Positions 1-10,491 of a stretch of DNA of 64,000 nucleotides are shown here, one piece after another. Source of the stretch: Nannochloris sp. 'desiccata' (Eukaryota; Chlorophyta; Trebouxiophyceae; Chlorellales; Chlorellaceae); assembly GCA_019044685.2 (NCBI GenBank), contig JAGTXX020000013.1, positions 392,608 through 456,607 of the forward strand, given 5' to 3'. Below the pieces are notes generated by a model. The model made no database searches. It worked only from the letters and a program-made list of their open reading frames with translations, and had not been told where the DNA came from. Each line of letters begins with the position of its first letter. Within the stretch, counting starts at the first letter, position 1. The position numbers were made by a program, and so were the translations under genes.

Positions 1-333
1 CGACACACGGGCGGTAATGACTACATCGGAGCTTTTGGTTGCGTGTGTTGATGAGTTCTACGTCTTGCCGATAGTATTTTTTGATGCGGGCACGTGTTTC
101 ACCAAAGGAGAATGCTGCTCGATTGCCGCCGACGAGGTCAGATTCTTCGTAAATATCTCTTGGTGGGCGACAGACCGCGCCGACCAGCTGCAAGATATGG
201 AAGAGAGTGGGATTATATTGGTGAGGAATAGGGTGGCGGGGTGTAGAGGAGTAAAGAAATAATATTTGACTTGGAGATTGATCCCATGAATTGATCTGTC
301 GCTTACCTGGTCCCAAATAGCTCCGATATTCAT
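1..333 (-). CDS. Alpha/beta hydrolase, 5' part only (plant RPPR-type family)
   Basis: Partial gene running off the left edge. Exon 1 (307-333) encodes MNIGAIWDQ and ends at a gtaagc donor. Exon 2 (1-187) starts after tcttgcag, in phase. The joined N-terminus has RPPRDIY near residue 15, then KYYRQDVELINTRNQ and LRCSHYRP. This matches the start of the plant serine alpha/beta hydrolases that begin MIDQFINFVIRPPRAEY and continue with RQDLELTNGRG and LQCSHY. The catalytic GxSxG lies outside the window, so activity cannot be judged. These proteins are predicted cytosolic esterase/lipase-like hydrolases with no settled substrate. The gene is divergent from TAF11. Confidence 0.75.
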
Positions 334-656
334 CTCAGTGAAGCTTCATTTCAGTATTACACTTATTAAAGATGTAGAAGAGACACGTGCTGCTAGTAAA
401 AGGATATTTTTGCTACCCTTGAATTTCGCTCGAGCAGCCTAAGAGCAGGAATTTCGACCAGTTTCGGTTAATATAATTTATAATACATATATGATCGCCA
501 GCCTGATTTGTTTCTAAGGCTCTCTATAGCGCGGGGCCTATCAGTTTGAGTTTTAGATTCATTTAATTTTTTGCTCCTTCTGGATCACTTGCTGTATTAA
601 AGTTCAAATTACCTCGCTACCTACGTTGCATCTCTCCCAATAGTACCTATTTTAAG
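334..656. promoter_or_regulatory. Divergent intergenic region, hydrolase / TAF11
   Basis: 323 bp between two start codons pointing away from each other, so both promoters should lie here. It is AT-rich with no clear TATA box and no further ORF or RNA gene that I can support. Confidence 0.4.
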
Positions 657-1577
657 ATGGATACAGATGATATGCCCGATTTTATGGCTGCACCACCGGC
701 TGGTGGAGGCACTGCTGATGAGATGCTTGACGAGGCCGACGAACTTGAAAACCTCTTAGAAGACGCCTTAGAAGAAGCAGAGGAAGAAGAAGAAGAGGAG
801 GCAATCCCCATGGCTATGGAGACAACAACATCAGCTCCTCTCCCAGCGGCACACACAACCCCAATCGCTGCTCTAGGTAATCTTAGATGACATTTTTCTT
901 CTTACCGTCCTTTGAAGTAAATTTTGAACTTACTCTTTCTTTACCCCTCCTTTCAGGTCGTTCTTTCATTCAAAATACAACGCAACATGCTCTAGAAACG
1001 ATGCCACGCATTGGAAATGGCCTTATAGATGTAGAGAAACTCACTCCTGAGCAGCATCGAGTATATAATGCGTACGTTTCTATCTCGCGTTCTTGTTACC
1101 GTGCCCCCGTCCCTTCACTTTTCGGCTTTCATCAAGCTACTACTTCCCTCTTGGAAAACTCTGTTTTCTCCTTTATATATTCTAAACTTCGTTTCTAATG
1201 CATCAGACGTCCTCTTTCTACCCTTTTCTTTCTCTATATTCCCTCTTTACAGGGCTATAATGAACCTTTTAACAGAGGAGCAACAGCAACGGTACGAGTC
1301 GTTTCGTCGCTCTTCATTGAAAGAACCGATGAAGAAGCTAATCCAAGTAATTTCTGGCAGCAAACCTGATTCACAGAGTAAGATTATGATTGCTTTATGT
1401 TCCGTGAGTAAAACATTCGTAGGGGAGCTCGTAGAAGAGGCGAAAAGAGTGGCAGAAGAAGATGATCACAAGGGACCACTGCAACCGACACATGTGATGG
1501 AGGGGTATCAACGATTGATGGCTGCAGGGTTGGTAGAGTCGATAGAACATAATGGGAGACCGAAAATGAAGTTATAG
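657..1577 (+). CDS. TAF11: TFIID subunit TAF11 (hTAFII28-like)
   Basis: Three exons: 657-876, 957-1071 and 1253-1577, with gtaatc and gtacgt donors and cag acceptors; 219 aa. The N-terminal 60 residues are acidic, with a run of Glu around residues 40-48. The C-terminal histone-fold region begins MNLLTEEQQQRYESFRRSSL and continues with KKLIQVISGS, SVSKTFVGELVEEAK and PLQPTHVMEGYQRL. This follows human TAF11 closely (EEQLNRYEMYRRSAF, ISKVFVGEVVEEA, PLQPKHMREAVRRL). TAF11 pairs with TAF13 in TFIID and contacts TBP/TFIIA in the nucleus. A TGTAA element follows directly after the stop. Length is normal for the family. Confidence 0.93.
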
Positions 1578-2078
1578 ATTGTAATGCAAATTGGAATGTA
1601 AAAAGAATCGAGGAGGCCGTGCGTAGAGAAGAAGAACAAAAATGAAGAGAGGGAGGGTTGCAGGTTTGGGATTCTGGGTGAACAGCCGCTGTTCAGCTGA
1701 GCTGCAGTTCATTATTCTGGGCGAAGCATAGCATAGAAGAGGGCTATTCCGCTCTCCTACCGCATATTGTAAATTATTTTCAGTTTTATTTCACGTAGCT
1801 ATCTAGTAGGGAGAATACTAGAGTGTTATAAAGCTCGGTTTGAACCTTTAAATTGATTGTTAAACAACCAAACTAATTTGATCTAGGAACTTGCTTCGCT
1901 GCTTAAACACGGACCGCGTGCCGTGTTAATTACAGGACATTGCGAGCTTATAATTACTAACCCGAGAACAGCAAACTTGAACAGGCTCTGCAACATTGAG
2001 AAAGTCCATCTTTCAAAATTCAAAATAGCAGTTTGATTTGAAGTGCTCATTTCAGCCTCAAGAGCCCCTTTAAGCAGC
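1578..2078. other. Intergenic, TAF11 3' end to ASF1 start
   Basis: 501 bp between co-oriented genes. It holds the TAF11 3' UTR and the ASF1 promoter. The reverse-strand reading frame over 1883-2134 overlaps the ASF1 start and has no recognisable product. Nothing else is seen. Confidence 0.4.
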
Positions 2079-2919
2079 ATGACAGCAATCAACGTTACGA
2101 ACGTCAACGTTCTTGACAACCCTAGCAAAGTCACGAATCCCCTGCAGTTTGAAATTCAATACGAATGCCTTGCAGATTTGGCTGACGGTAAGTATTTTGG
2201 TTGCAAGCAGTTACTTCCATCCTGGACTGCCCCTTGTTCTAACACGTACGTAACCATGTTTCAAATTTGCGCAGACTTAGAATGGAAGCTAACCTACGTC
2301 GGCTCCGCAGAGAGCGAAAAGTATGATCAAACTTTGGACGCTGTATTTGTTGGCCCTGTAGCTTGCGGCCAGTATCGCTTTGTCTTCCAAGCCGACCCTC
2401 CGGACTTTTCTAAGATTCCCTCTGATGATGTGGTGGGTGTCACCATCATTCTGCTGACATGCTCTTATCGCAATCAAGAATTCCTAAGAGTGGGGTACTA
2501 TGTCAACAATGAATACGCAGAAGAAGAACTTAGGGACAACCCTCCTACCGAACCAAAGATAGATTTGTAAGTTCATGTCCAGATATCATTTTCCCAGCAA
2601 GATTGCGAACTTTGTTCGTTTCTGTATTTTATCTTTTCAAATTACCGCCAACTGGCCATTTAAACAACCTTTCTGAAACTCAACTCTTTTCCTTTTCAGA
2701 TTATGGCGCAACATTCTGGCAGATAAGCCACGTGTCACAAAGTTCCCTATAGAATGGGACCAGGTCAAGGACGAGGCAGACGTTGGTGGAGAACAGCAAC
2801 TGGCTGGAGGAGAGCAGCAGCAGCAAGAAGGCGGCCAATTTGGTGTCGTGCCCTCAAGTGGTATGGAGGGCGCTACTCCTGTTAATGCCGGAGGTGATAC
2901 AGACATGCAAATGGATTAG
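2079..2919 (+). CDS. ASF1: Histone H3-H4 chaperone ASF1
   Basis: Exons 2079-2187, 2275-2566 and 2700-2919 encode 206 aa. The ATG at 2079 is preferred; the same frame is open upstream only from a GTG. The conserved immunoglobulin-like core is complete: VTNVNVLDNPSKVTNPLQFE, DDLEWKLTYVGSAESEKYDQ, LDAVFVGPV, YRFVFQADPPD, VGVTIILLTCSYRNQEFLRV and GYYVNNEYAEEELRDNPP, which are hallmark ASF1 segments including the H3-H4 binding face. The tail after about residue 155 is Gln/Glu/Gly-rich and variable, as in other ASF1 proteins. It acts in nucleosome assembly and disassembly with CAF-1/HIRA. The downstream neighbour is convergent (FHA gene). Confidence 0.96.
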
Positions 2920-3193
2920 ATGTAGACGTAGGTTTACATAATTTACTGTTTAGGTAGAATATACTAGTTATTTCTTTTTCCATCCATCCCAACCACCGCT
3001 GTCAACAAAAACAAATGAGCAGCTGGGTGTGCCCTTCATTTTCTATTACTGCGTTTATGCTTCCTTCCTCACTTTGCACATGCAATCAACAATGTAATGC
3101 ACGATGTGTTTGTTGGTTTTACAGACTAGAAGAGAGTAACAAACGAGTAAATACAAAAGGATAATGACAATTTAGCACTTTGTTGGTTTCTAT

Positions 3194-4175
3194 TTAGTTG
3201 GGCGGCGACTTCTGCTGCTGCTGGTTGATAAATTGCTGCTGTTGTAGAAGCATCTGGATTCGCATTTGTTGCAATTGCAATTGCTGCGGAGATAAAGTTG
3301 CTCCTGCACCACCTTCTCCTGCAAGTTGTTGGCGTTGCTGCTGCTGCTGGTCCTGCTGCAACCGCAGCATGTGTTGTGCCGGACTAAGACCCCGCTGCTG
3401 TTGCTCTTGCTGTTGCTGTTGCGCTGTCAAACTTGCTGCTATAACATGTTGGTGATGCTGCCGTGCCGCTGCTTCTTGTATTAATCGAATCATCTGCTGC
3501 TGTGTTGGCATAGCCCCAGTAGACGGTATCGGTGCTGCTGTTGCATCAGCTGCAGCTGCTGATCCTGCCCCTGTTGCCTCTCCAGACGCGAAAGTCGCCT
3601 CTTTGCCATTTTCTGCATTATTAGGCTTACTACCTTTCCCTGCTGCTGCCGCTGCTATTTCTGTTTCTGATGAAGGAAAGAGCTTGGATAACTTTTTTGG
3701 TAATAGAAAATAAAAAGACGTGTCGCCTATCTGTAGTAATGCTTTCGATCTTAGAGGAACAGGGCCATATTCTGGTTCATATAGAGAGCCATCTACCATC
3801 ACGCCGTTACGACCTAACACTATAAGCTCAAATTGATCTGTAATCATGAGAAAATAAAGTAAGAATAGTCGAGAAATTGAACGGAAATTAAATGTGGGAA
3901 GGAAGCGGCATTGAACATCTCTTAATAACGCCTTTCTCTCTCCTAGCTGGTTTTAGAGGGTCCAAACTTGACTTACTTGTATCAAAGTTGAATATAATCT
4001 TCGCATGTTGTCTAGAAACACTCATTGTTTCACCCATTATCACATCTGGAGTGTAATTTTTTGCCTTCCGCCCGAGAGTGATCTCATATTTTTTCACAAG
4101 GTAGTCGATACCATTGCCGACAAGGTGTGCAAATGCAACACGCTGCATACGAGCATCGTTTGCTGCTACTGGCAT
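3194..4175 (-). CDS. FHA-domain protein (plant FHA2 / fungal FHL1 type)
   Basis: Exon 1 (3977-4175) and exon 2 (3194-3837) are joined through a gtaagt donor and gattacag acceptor; 280 aa from the ATG at 4175. The FHA domain spans about residues 10-115: FAHLVGNGIDYLVKKYEIT, LGRK, SVSRQHAKIIFNFDTNQFEL, VLGRNGVMVDG and LLQIGDTSFYFLLP. The GR, SRxHA and NG phosphothreonine-binding signatures are present. The C-terminal half is low-complexity, with many CAG/CTG-encoded Gln tracts. Related plant FHA2 and yeast Fhl1 are transcription-associated nuclear proteins; Fhl1 regulates ribosomal protein genes. That role is inferred here from family only. An extra 5' non-coding exon is possible (a weak acceptor lies just upstream of the ATG). 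Confidence 0.88.
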
Positions 4176-4507
4176 GCTTGGCAAAGGACGACTGAGGTAA
4201 AAATTCGCGTTTATATTACTTTATTTTTGAACTTCTGATTGATTGGTCGTCCAATCGGACAACCTTGCTATTCTTGAGGCGCCTGTTGCGCTGATCAAGA
4301 TTGGTGGCGGTACGGACTTCTCAAATATAAGAGTGTGAACTCTTGAATAAGCTTATATATTTCTAATTACAGAAAGGAAGCAGCAGGGACAGCGCGGTGC
4401 AAAACAATTTGTTTTCATGATATTTTAAAAACCAAAGCTCTTAATGACGATTTCATTCTTTAATCCATTAGCTCAAATGTACTGCTAACGATCGCGCGTC
4501 TGTAAAG
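4176..4507. promoter_or_regulatory. Divergent intergenic region, FHA gene / RWD-RING gene
   Basis: 332 bp between two divergent start codons. No extra ORF, tRNA or strong motif was recognised. It presumably contains both promoters. Confidence 0.35.
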
Positions 4508-5692
4508 ATGACTGAGCTTTCAGAAGAACTCGGCATTGAGGTGGAAGCATTGTCACATCTCTATGGTCCTGACGCCTTCACTGTTTCTTCTGACGGGACT
4601 TCTACCACCCTATCAATTTTCTTGCTACCTAGACAATTAGATGGAGATCATGAAGCGTACGTTGCTGCCAAGCTTGTCCTCAAAATTGATAATATGTCCT
4701 ACCCAACGACGGCAGCAACCACAATGTTAGAAGAGGCAAAGGGCCTCACAGACGCAGTTTGTACTGAAGTAGAAGCTACTCTACAAGCTGAAGCAGAGAA
4801 TTTAGTCGGGGAAATGGTATTGGGCCACTTATGTGAGCTCACATTGGATCTATTAACAGAAAATAACCACCCTAATGGCACCTGCGCTTTTTGCTTAGAG
4901 GACCTAATTAGCCAGACTCAAGTACCGATGAATAATGGCAATTCTCCTTGTTATCAAGTTTTGAAGCTACCGTGTTTCCATTGTTTCCATATTCCTTGCT
5001 TCACTGCCTGGTTTCAATGGCAGCAAGCAGCAGAGGAAGCCGCTGCATCAGAGCCGGTATGCGCACCTGGGCAGGCACCATCGCCAGCTGGCCAAGATGT
5101 AGAATGCGACAATGGTTGGGTAGCTAAGACTGTATATACAATTAAATGTCCTAGTTGTCGATTAGAAGTACCTCCTACTGCATTACGTTACGCTTTACCT
5201 CAACTTCTAGGAGCAGTGAAAGAAAAAGAAAGAATAACAGCAGCACCAGCAGCACCGGTGGCAGCAACAAAACATTTCAAACCTAGTTGCAGCTCTGTGG
5301 CGACATGGAGTGCAGAGCACCCTAATGCAAAAGACGTGCTTTCTCCACAGTCCCTACAACAGCTACTAGATATGCAGCGTAAGTTTGAACAAGGTTTTAA
5401 ACTACAGAAAGCTTGTAATGGTTTAGTGCAGGAAAATGTGGCTGTATCAGTGGCGGAACTTGAGGCTGCTGCTGCTGAGAGGAGACAACAGCAGCAGCAG
5501 CACCAAGAATTGAAAAAAGAGAACAAAGAAGACGCCTCGATTCCTAGTAAGGGTTCCCTCCGTGAAGGTGGACGCAGAGCTGGCGGTGATAGAGGGAGAG
5601 GTGTATCAGGAAGAGGGGCTGGACGGTGGCGGGGCATTGGCAGTAAAAGGAGAGGGGGTCAATCACGTCCTGCACCTGCTTCTTCCCAATAG
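4508..5692 (+). CDS. RWD-RING E3 ubiquitin ligase, RNF25/AO7-like
   Basis: Single exon, 394 aa. Residues about 5-120 form an RWD domain (ELGIEVEALSHLYGPDAF ... LTLDLLTENNHPNGTC). The RING follows directly: CAFCLEDL, LPCFHCFHIPCFTAWF and IKCPSCRLEVPP supply the zinc ligands, with a roughly 55-residue spacer between the central His/Cys set and the final CxxC. The DNN/NNHP-G-C-CxxC junction matches human RNF25 (LTDNNIPHGQCVICL). RNF25 ubiquitinates ribosomal and signalling substrates; the substrate here is unknown. The C-terminal part is Ala/Gln-rich and ends in an RG-rich basic tail (GGRRAGGDRGRGVSGR), suggesting RNA or ribosome contact (inference). Confidence 0.88.
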   Translation: MTELSEELGIEVEALSHLYGPDAFTVSSDGTSTTLSIFLLPRQLDGDHEAYVAAKLVLKIDNMSYPTTAATTMLEEAKGLTDAVCTEVEATLQAEAENLVGEMVLGHLCELTLDLLTENNHPNGTCAFCLEDLISQTQVPMNNGNSPCYQVLKLPCFHCFHIPCFTAWFQWQQAAEEAAASEPVCAPGQAPSPAGQDVECDNGWVAKTVYTIKCPSCRLEVPPTALRYALPQLLGAVKEKERITAAPAAPVAATKHFKPSCSSVATWSAEHPNAKDVLSPQSLQQLLDMQRKFEQGFKLQKACNGLVQENVAVSVAELEAAAAERRQQQQQHQELKKENKEDASIPSKGSLREGGRRAGGDRGRGVSGRGAGRWRGIGSKRRGGQSRPAPASSQ

Positions 5693-5818
5693 AAATCTTA
5701 ATACGCCCCTTTGTTTGTTTGCCTCTTTACATTTCATTATTACTAGTATTTCAAAACTTTAATATCATTCATTCTTATAGCGGCAAATTTTTCATAACTC
5801 TTTTGGGTGGCAAATGTT

Positions 5819-6319
5819 TCATAACCCTTTAGGGTGCACGATAGCCAACGGTCTCTTACAGTTCTTCATAACATAGGCAGCCACACTCCCAACTTCGCCA
5901 GCCCATCTATCCCGCTCGGTTGGTTTATTATGTGCCGCCAAAACAATCATCACAGCATCCCTCTCATCCGTACACTTTAAAATCAAGTCTCCTACATGTT
6001 TGGGTGTTGCATCTGTTCTATCTGCGTATAAGTGCAGCTCGTACGGCACCATTTTCGTTTTTAAAATCGGTAAATAGCGATGTTCGATTGCTTTTTTTGC
6101 CGCTGTAATGACTTCCTTCTCGTGGTGACCTCCTGGTTGTGCAAAGGTGAATGATGTTCCAGGAGCTGCGTGGTGGATCTCTAAAGGTGGTTTCATAGAC
6201 TTAATCACGTAGATTAAGTGGAAAACATCACCCTCTCGATAGACTTCGTTGACCGCCCATCGAGTTGCTTCAGCTGCAGCAGGGGTATCCTCTGCACAGA
6301 TGGCGATGCGCCGTTTCAT
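5819..6319 (-). CDS. Universal stress protein (UspA) domain protein
   Basis: Single exon, 166 aa. It starts MKRRIAICAEDTPAAAEATR with the typical first beta strand and Asp/Ser region, followed by FHLIYVIKSM. It ends with DLILKCTDERDAVMIVLAA, GEVGSVAAYVMKNC and RPLAIVHP, the USP C-terminal beta-alpha-beta. The ATP-binding G-2x-G-9x-G-S/T motif is only partly recognisable around GEVGSVA, so nucleotide binding is uncertain. Size is typical for a stand-alone plant or algal USP. It is convergent with the RWD-RING gene (126 bp apart). Confidence 0.85.
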   Translation of the reverse strand: MKRRIAICAEDTPAAAEATRWAVNEVYREGDVFHLIYVIKSMKPPLEIHHAAPGTSFTFAQPGGHHEKEVITAAKKAIEHRYLPILKTKMVPYELHLYADRTDATPKHVGDLILKCTDERDAVMIVLAAHNKPTERDRWAGEVGSVAAYVMKNCKRPLAIVHPKGL

Positions 6320-6795
6320 TGTATTATGGTGGTATAGTGTATTGAGGAGGGTGGATGTAAGGTTTGGTTAAGGTATTGAAACTCCGAAACAAAAATAGGA
6401 TGAAATATGATTTGGAATTGAAAAGCGTGAGATTTATAGGGTCTTTATGTTATTAGGCCTCAATTCAATGCGGATGTGATGCCATTTAATGTTGTTTTCG
6501 TAAACAAGTGTATAATTTTTTATGCTGGTCTGACTAGGGGTTGCAAGTTGCAACCCTTTGGCCACCATTCTCTTTGCCAGCAATTGGCGCCTTCTGCCCA
6601 ATCCATATTCTCCACTATTGTGTGCTATAAGTTTACATGGACGTCGCTGTATGTTCAATGATCATCAACTAGCATACCAAACCGTGCCCCATGACGAAAA
6701 TAATAACGAAAAAAAATAATTACGTGAAAGTTTTTTTGACCCTGTGCTCTTGAAAGAGCATCGGGAAAAATAAAAAAAACAATTTTGTTCTTCTT
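6320..6795. other. Intergenic, Rxt3 gene 3' end to USP start
   Basis: 476 bp between two minus-strand genes, containing the USP promoter and the Rxt3-like 3' UTR. Short A/T tracts at 6710-6790. No gene seen. Confidence 0.35.
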
Positions 6796-8060
6796 CTAAT
6801 TCTCTGCTGCTTCTCTCGCAGGAGACATAATCCCATCAGCAGCATCTTCATGCTCTGCTTCAATAGGCATCAAATGAATCCTGCTCAACTCATACTTCTT
6901 TTCCCTAATAACTACTGAATCTTTGCCCCATTGCAACTCTTCCCACTGCAGTCCATCAAACTCCACCGTCACATGATCAGCAGGTAAGGGCACACCCGCA
7001 GCACGCGAAGCACGGGCAGTCAACGCTTTCTTACACTTGGCAAATTTGAATACCTCTTGATTAGAGCCGTTGTCGTTGGGGCCATTAGAGCGACTGACCT
7101 CATAGCGGGTGGTGTGTGATTCCAAGTACAAGACGTGAGTATGCAATCGAGAAGATGTCCAGTCGTGTGGTTTTAATCCCCGATCGCAGATAGCAGTGGG
7201 TGTGTACTTTGTCCATGGTTCATTGACCAAATTGAAAATGACCGTGACTTCTTGGACGTGACGTTGACGCGCAGCAGGTCCAGCAGCAGAACGGGTGACC
7301 ATGCGTTCAAGATGGGATGGTGCAAAGGTAGCTGCTGAGGCAGGTGGGCCTGTGGATGTAGGCGACAGGTCGTATGTGTTTCCAGTACGGGTTACAATCC
7401 ATGCTTTTTCAACAGCGTATGCACAGCCGTTGGTCGCAGCAGACCAAGCCCGGGATCGAATTGAATTTCTGGCGGTGGAGGAGTAGGATGGCTGTGCAGG
7501 GAGGGGGGTTACGACAACACGGACCTCGGCGACATCACGGACAGGCTGGGTTACTGTATGGTGGATGTATCCGTAATGCATTAACACAGCAACAAGGTCA
7601 GAATCCGAGGTATATGTATCACTACCCCACAATTGGCGGGACCTAACTTGACGATTTTGAGAGGTGAGGTACTGAACAGGGATGCGGACCTCAACAGACT
7701 GAGGGCCATCTCCCTCACCTTTTAAAAACGCGCTGAGCTCGTGGAGAGGCTCTCCTTCCTTGTACATAATCATAGGCAGGCGAGGACCTGTGCATAAGAA
7801 ACAGAAGGGTGATTGAGAATCAGCAAGCAGAAGAAAAACATTGGTAGGTCGCTAGGAGGGCAAGCAGCCTGATAAGCATCGTATGATTCACTATGCAATT
7901 TCTTAGGCAAGTTCCTGTGCTCTGAACATTTATACTTAACGCCGTAGCAGCAGCTTATACCTCTGCACCTACCTTGCTTTTTGACAATTCCTGGAGCAGC
8001 ATCCAGGCGTGCAACCTTGCCGTTTGCCCCGTTCAAGCTTTCTCCAGGACGCTTCGACAT
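6796..8060 (-). CDS. Rxt3-like histone deacetylase complex protein
   Basis: Exon 1 (7973-8060) and exon 2 (6796-7787), 359 aa. Exon 1 supplies MSKRPGESLNG; the upstream frame has only GTG. The recognisable domain is residues 35-115: VEVRIPVQYLTSQNRQVRSR, RQLWGSDTYTSDSDLVAVLM and HYGYIHHT. This matches the Rxt3 domain (IPxxYLT...NxQVRxRxLWG.xVYTDDSDLVAVL.H.G). In yeast Rxt3 is a subunit of the Rpd3L histone deacetylase complex; plants and algae have homologues of unclear role. Later segments (NEPWTKYTPTAICDRGLKPH, LHTHVLYLESHTTRYEV) also look conserved. Nuclear location is inferred. Confidence 0.8.
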
Positions 8061-8708
8061 ATCTATAAGGCCAGATGATCTCACGGTGGCGTGTGAAGAA
8101 ATTTCCTAATTGGAGATTATTATAAGCTATATTTTAAATTGACCTTGGAGCACAGAACACGCTGCCACTTGATTTCGTAGTGCTGTCTATAAACTGAAAC
8201 AACGGATGACAGACATGTAAAGTATAGATCATATAAAATATTTTGCCCACCATCGGAGCTTTGAATTTCTGAAAACCAAATTGTTGCAACCAAATTGAAA
8301 GTACTGACCCTGGAATTCAATTGAAAACAGCAATGGAGTTTGACAGTTTGTTACAGCGTGGGGTAATATCTATAAGCAGGGAAAGGGTAAAACAGCAATC
8401 ATTTAAATGGAAGAGAAAGAAAATCAGAGAAGAGGAGCGAGCATGGGGCAGAGAGAGAGGGAAAGAAAAGAAAAATCAAACAAAATTTTGGAGACGAGGC
8501 CTCTCTCGGGGGGGAGTAAAAACGAAAAAAGAAGGATAGTCTCTCTCTCCTCCCCTTGTTTCTTAAATGCCAACAACTACAACCATAGTATTCTTTTCAT
8601 AGTTACTAATTTTTCATTTTGCTCGAATGATAAAAATGTAATTTTATATTGTTGAAAGAAAAAGACTTTCAAATTTTATTTCAAGCGGGTGAAACAAAAC
8701 TACGTTTT
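8061..8708. other. Intergenic with purine-rich low-complexity tract
   Basis: 648 bp between Rxt3-like and Thf1 (both minus strand). Positions about 8400-8530 are a strongly GA-rich, low-complexity tract. ORFs crossing it are compositional artefacts. No gene recognised. Confidence 0.4.
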
Positions 8709-9657
8709 CTAAGCTTCCACAGGGGCATCAGAAGCAGGGGTAGCATCACCGCCAGCTGCTTTAGCAGCCTTTGCTGCTGCCCTCTCTGCTGTCTTCCTCT
8801 TCTCGCGCTCAATAAACTCCTTCATGATCTCCTTTGCAGCCTTGAGCTTGGAAAGCACACCCTTGTAAGTCAACAGGTCTGCATTCACACGCTCCTGAGG
8901 GATGCCCAGAGCAGCAACAACAGCTCCCAAAGCCTTGGGATCTTTACCGCCAGCAAGCTCAAGCATTCTGAATAATCCAATTGCGAAGAACTTGGTGTAT
9001 AAGAAACTGTTGGCCTTGCAAGCTTCAGCAACCTTGGCAAGAACTTTTTGGCCTTCTGAGCCGTCAGCATTGGGTGTTACAGCTTCAGGAGAGGCACCAC
9101 GAGCCCATTCTTCAAGCTTGGAAGCGTCAGCGCGGTACTGTTTAGGGTCTTCCTGAAGTGCGGTGATGAATGCAGTAAAGACCTCATCGCGTTCGCCATC
9201 AGGAAGTCCAGCAAGCACTTGATCAAAGATTGAGCACACTCCGAGAGCAGTGACTTCGCTGTATTTGTAGTTTTTATTCCAGCGGAATAAATGCTGCTGG
9301 ACGAGAAGTTCCTGAATGACAGTACTGTAGATGGCAGGGAGAGGCTTAGGGAAAGCAGTGACGAAGCTCTGCTTGGCATCAGCGACTGTGGGAGGGGACC
9401 AGTCGGCCATGGCCACAGAGTGAACAGAAGCAGTGCGGGGAGCGACCTTGCAGAATGCAGGGCGACGCAGCTGGTTGATCCTGCAAAATAGAAAGTGCAA
9501 ATGTAGTGAGGAAGGGCAATGCATTTAAAAAGACGGTGTGATGGGCGCATTATAAGGCATGGGTGTTCTTGGTGGGTTGATGTCGGCATTGATCTTACCT
9601 TGCTGCGCGAGGCACCACGGCTGATCCAATCATACTAGGGCAAATTGTCTTCTGCAT
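8709..9657 (-). CDS. THF1: Thylakoid formation protein Thf1 / Psb29
   Basis: Exon 1 (9599-9657) and exon 2 (8709-9480), 276 aa. Residues 1-39 form a Ser/Arg/Ala-rich plastid transit peptide (MQKTICPSMIGSAVVPRAAR onward). The mature part begins around SVAMADWSPPTVADAKQSF and continues with FPKPLPAIYSTVIQELLVQQ, HLFRWNKNYKYSEVTALGVC and LPDGERDEVFTAFI, the signature of Thf1/Psb29. It then has FLYTKFFAIGLFRMLELAG and ends in a basic coiled coil and Ala-rich tail. Thf1 acts in thylakoid biogenesis, PSII dynamics and FtsH regulation in chloroplasts and cyanobacteria. This gene is strong evidence for a photosynthetic eukaryote. Confidence 0.95.
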
Positions 9658-10491
9658 TTTGATATCAATTAAGGGGAGATTCAAAGCCAACACGAGCACT
9701 TTTAATCTTAGAGCCACAGACGATTGCTTTGGAGCAAAATGTGTGTGGTGTAAGGCTTTGAAACTAGGTTCTATGCACGCAAGATGCAGTTTTATAGTCC
9801 AAAGTAAATAAATTGTGGGAAATTATTGTGCATTCTCTGCCTAGCAGCTAGCTGATGAGGGCTCAACCTTGCTTCAGTCCTGCAAGAGCCCACCCACAAG
9901 TTTCTGCAAAGCCTTGAATTGAAGATTTGCTTATCGCAAGAGCTCCAACAAAGAACTTTTTCGACAGCCAATCTGGCAATCTAGTCTACCTTACACGCTG
10001 TAGGTGTGTTTCAAGAATGTTTTACAAGACTGGCAATTTAAATTTAGGAAGGCAAAAACAAAATAAGCGAAGATGAAAAGCTGACAGGCGGCAGCGGCAA
10101 CAGCATGGTTGTTGGACTAAAACAATGGCAAGAACCCCATTAATTCATGACCAAATAACCCAAATTAATTGCATCTACTACTCCACAGCAGCTGTACAAC
10201 GCTCGGAGGCGTGGATAAAAGAACTAAACAGAGAAAAACAAAAGAAAATGATCAGAAGGAGAAAAGAAACGGAGAAAAGGAGGAGAGAGAGACATCGCAC
10301 AGAAAAAGTTATAATTTTTTTTAATATAAAAAGTTGGCTCAGCAACACATATGAGCAAGAAAGAATGTATTATAAATCGTATATTTGAACATTCTGATGT
10401 TCCATCGTATCAGTATCAAGAGAGAAAAGAGTTTTAAAACAAAAAAGAAAGTCAATCTTCTTCTTTTTCTTTCCACCTAGGCTATAAACAT
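9658..10491. other. Intergenic, pyruvate kinase 3' end to Thf1 start
   Basis: 834 bp between two minus-strand genes. A purine-rich stretch at 10230-10330 produces a basic pseudo-ORF that I do not believe. No RNA gene or motif recognised. Confidence 0.35.

Noticed and set aside
8321..8655. Basic Lys/Arg/Glu-rich ORFs
   Set aside because: Product of the GA-rich low-complexity tract, with no conserved segment.
10125..10388. ORF of 87 codons upstream of Thf1
   Set aside because: Purine-rich sequence with AT-rich end; composition explains the open frame.
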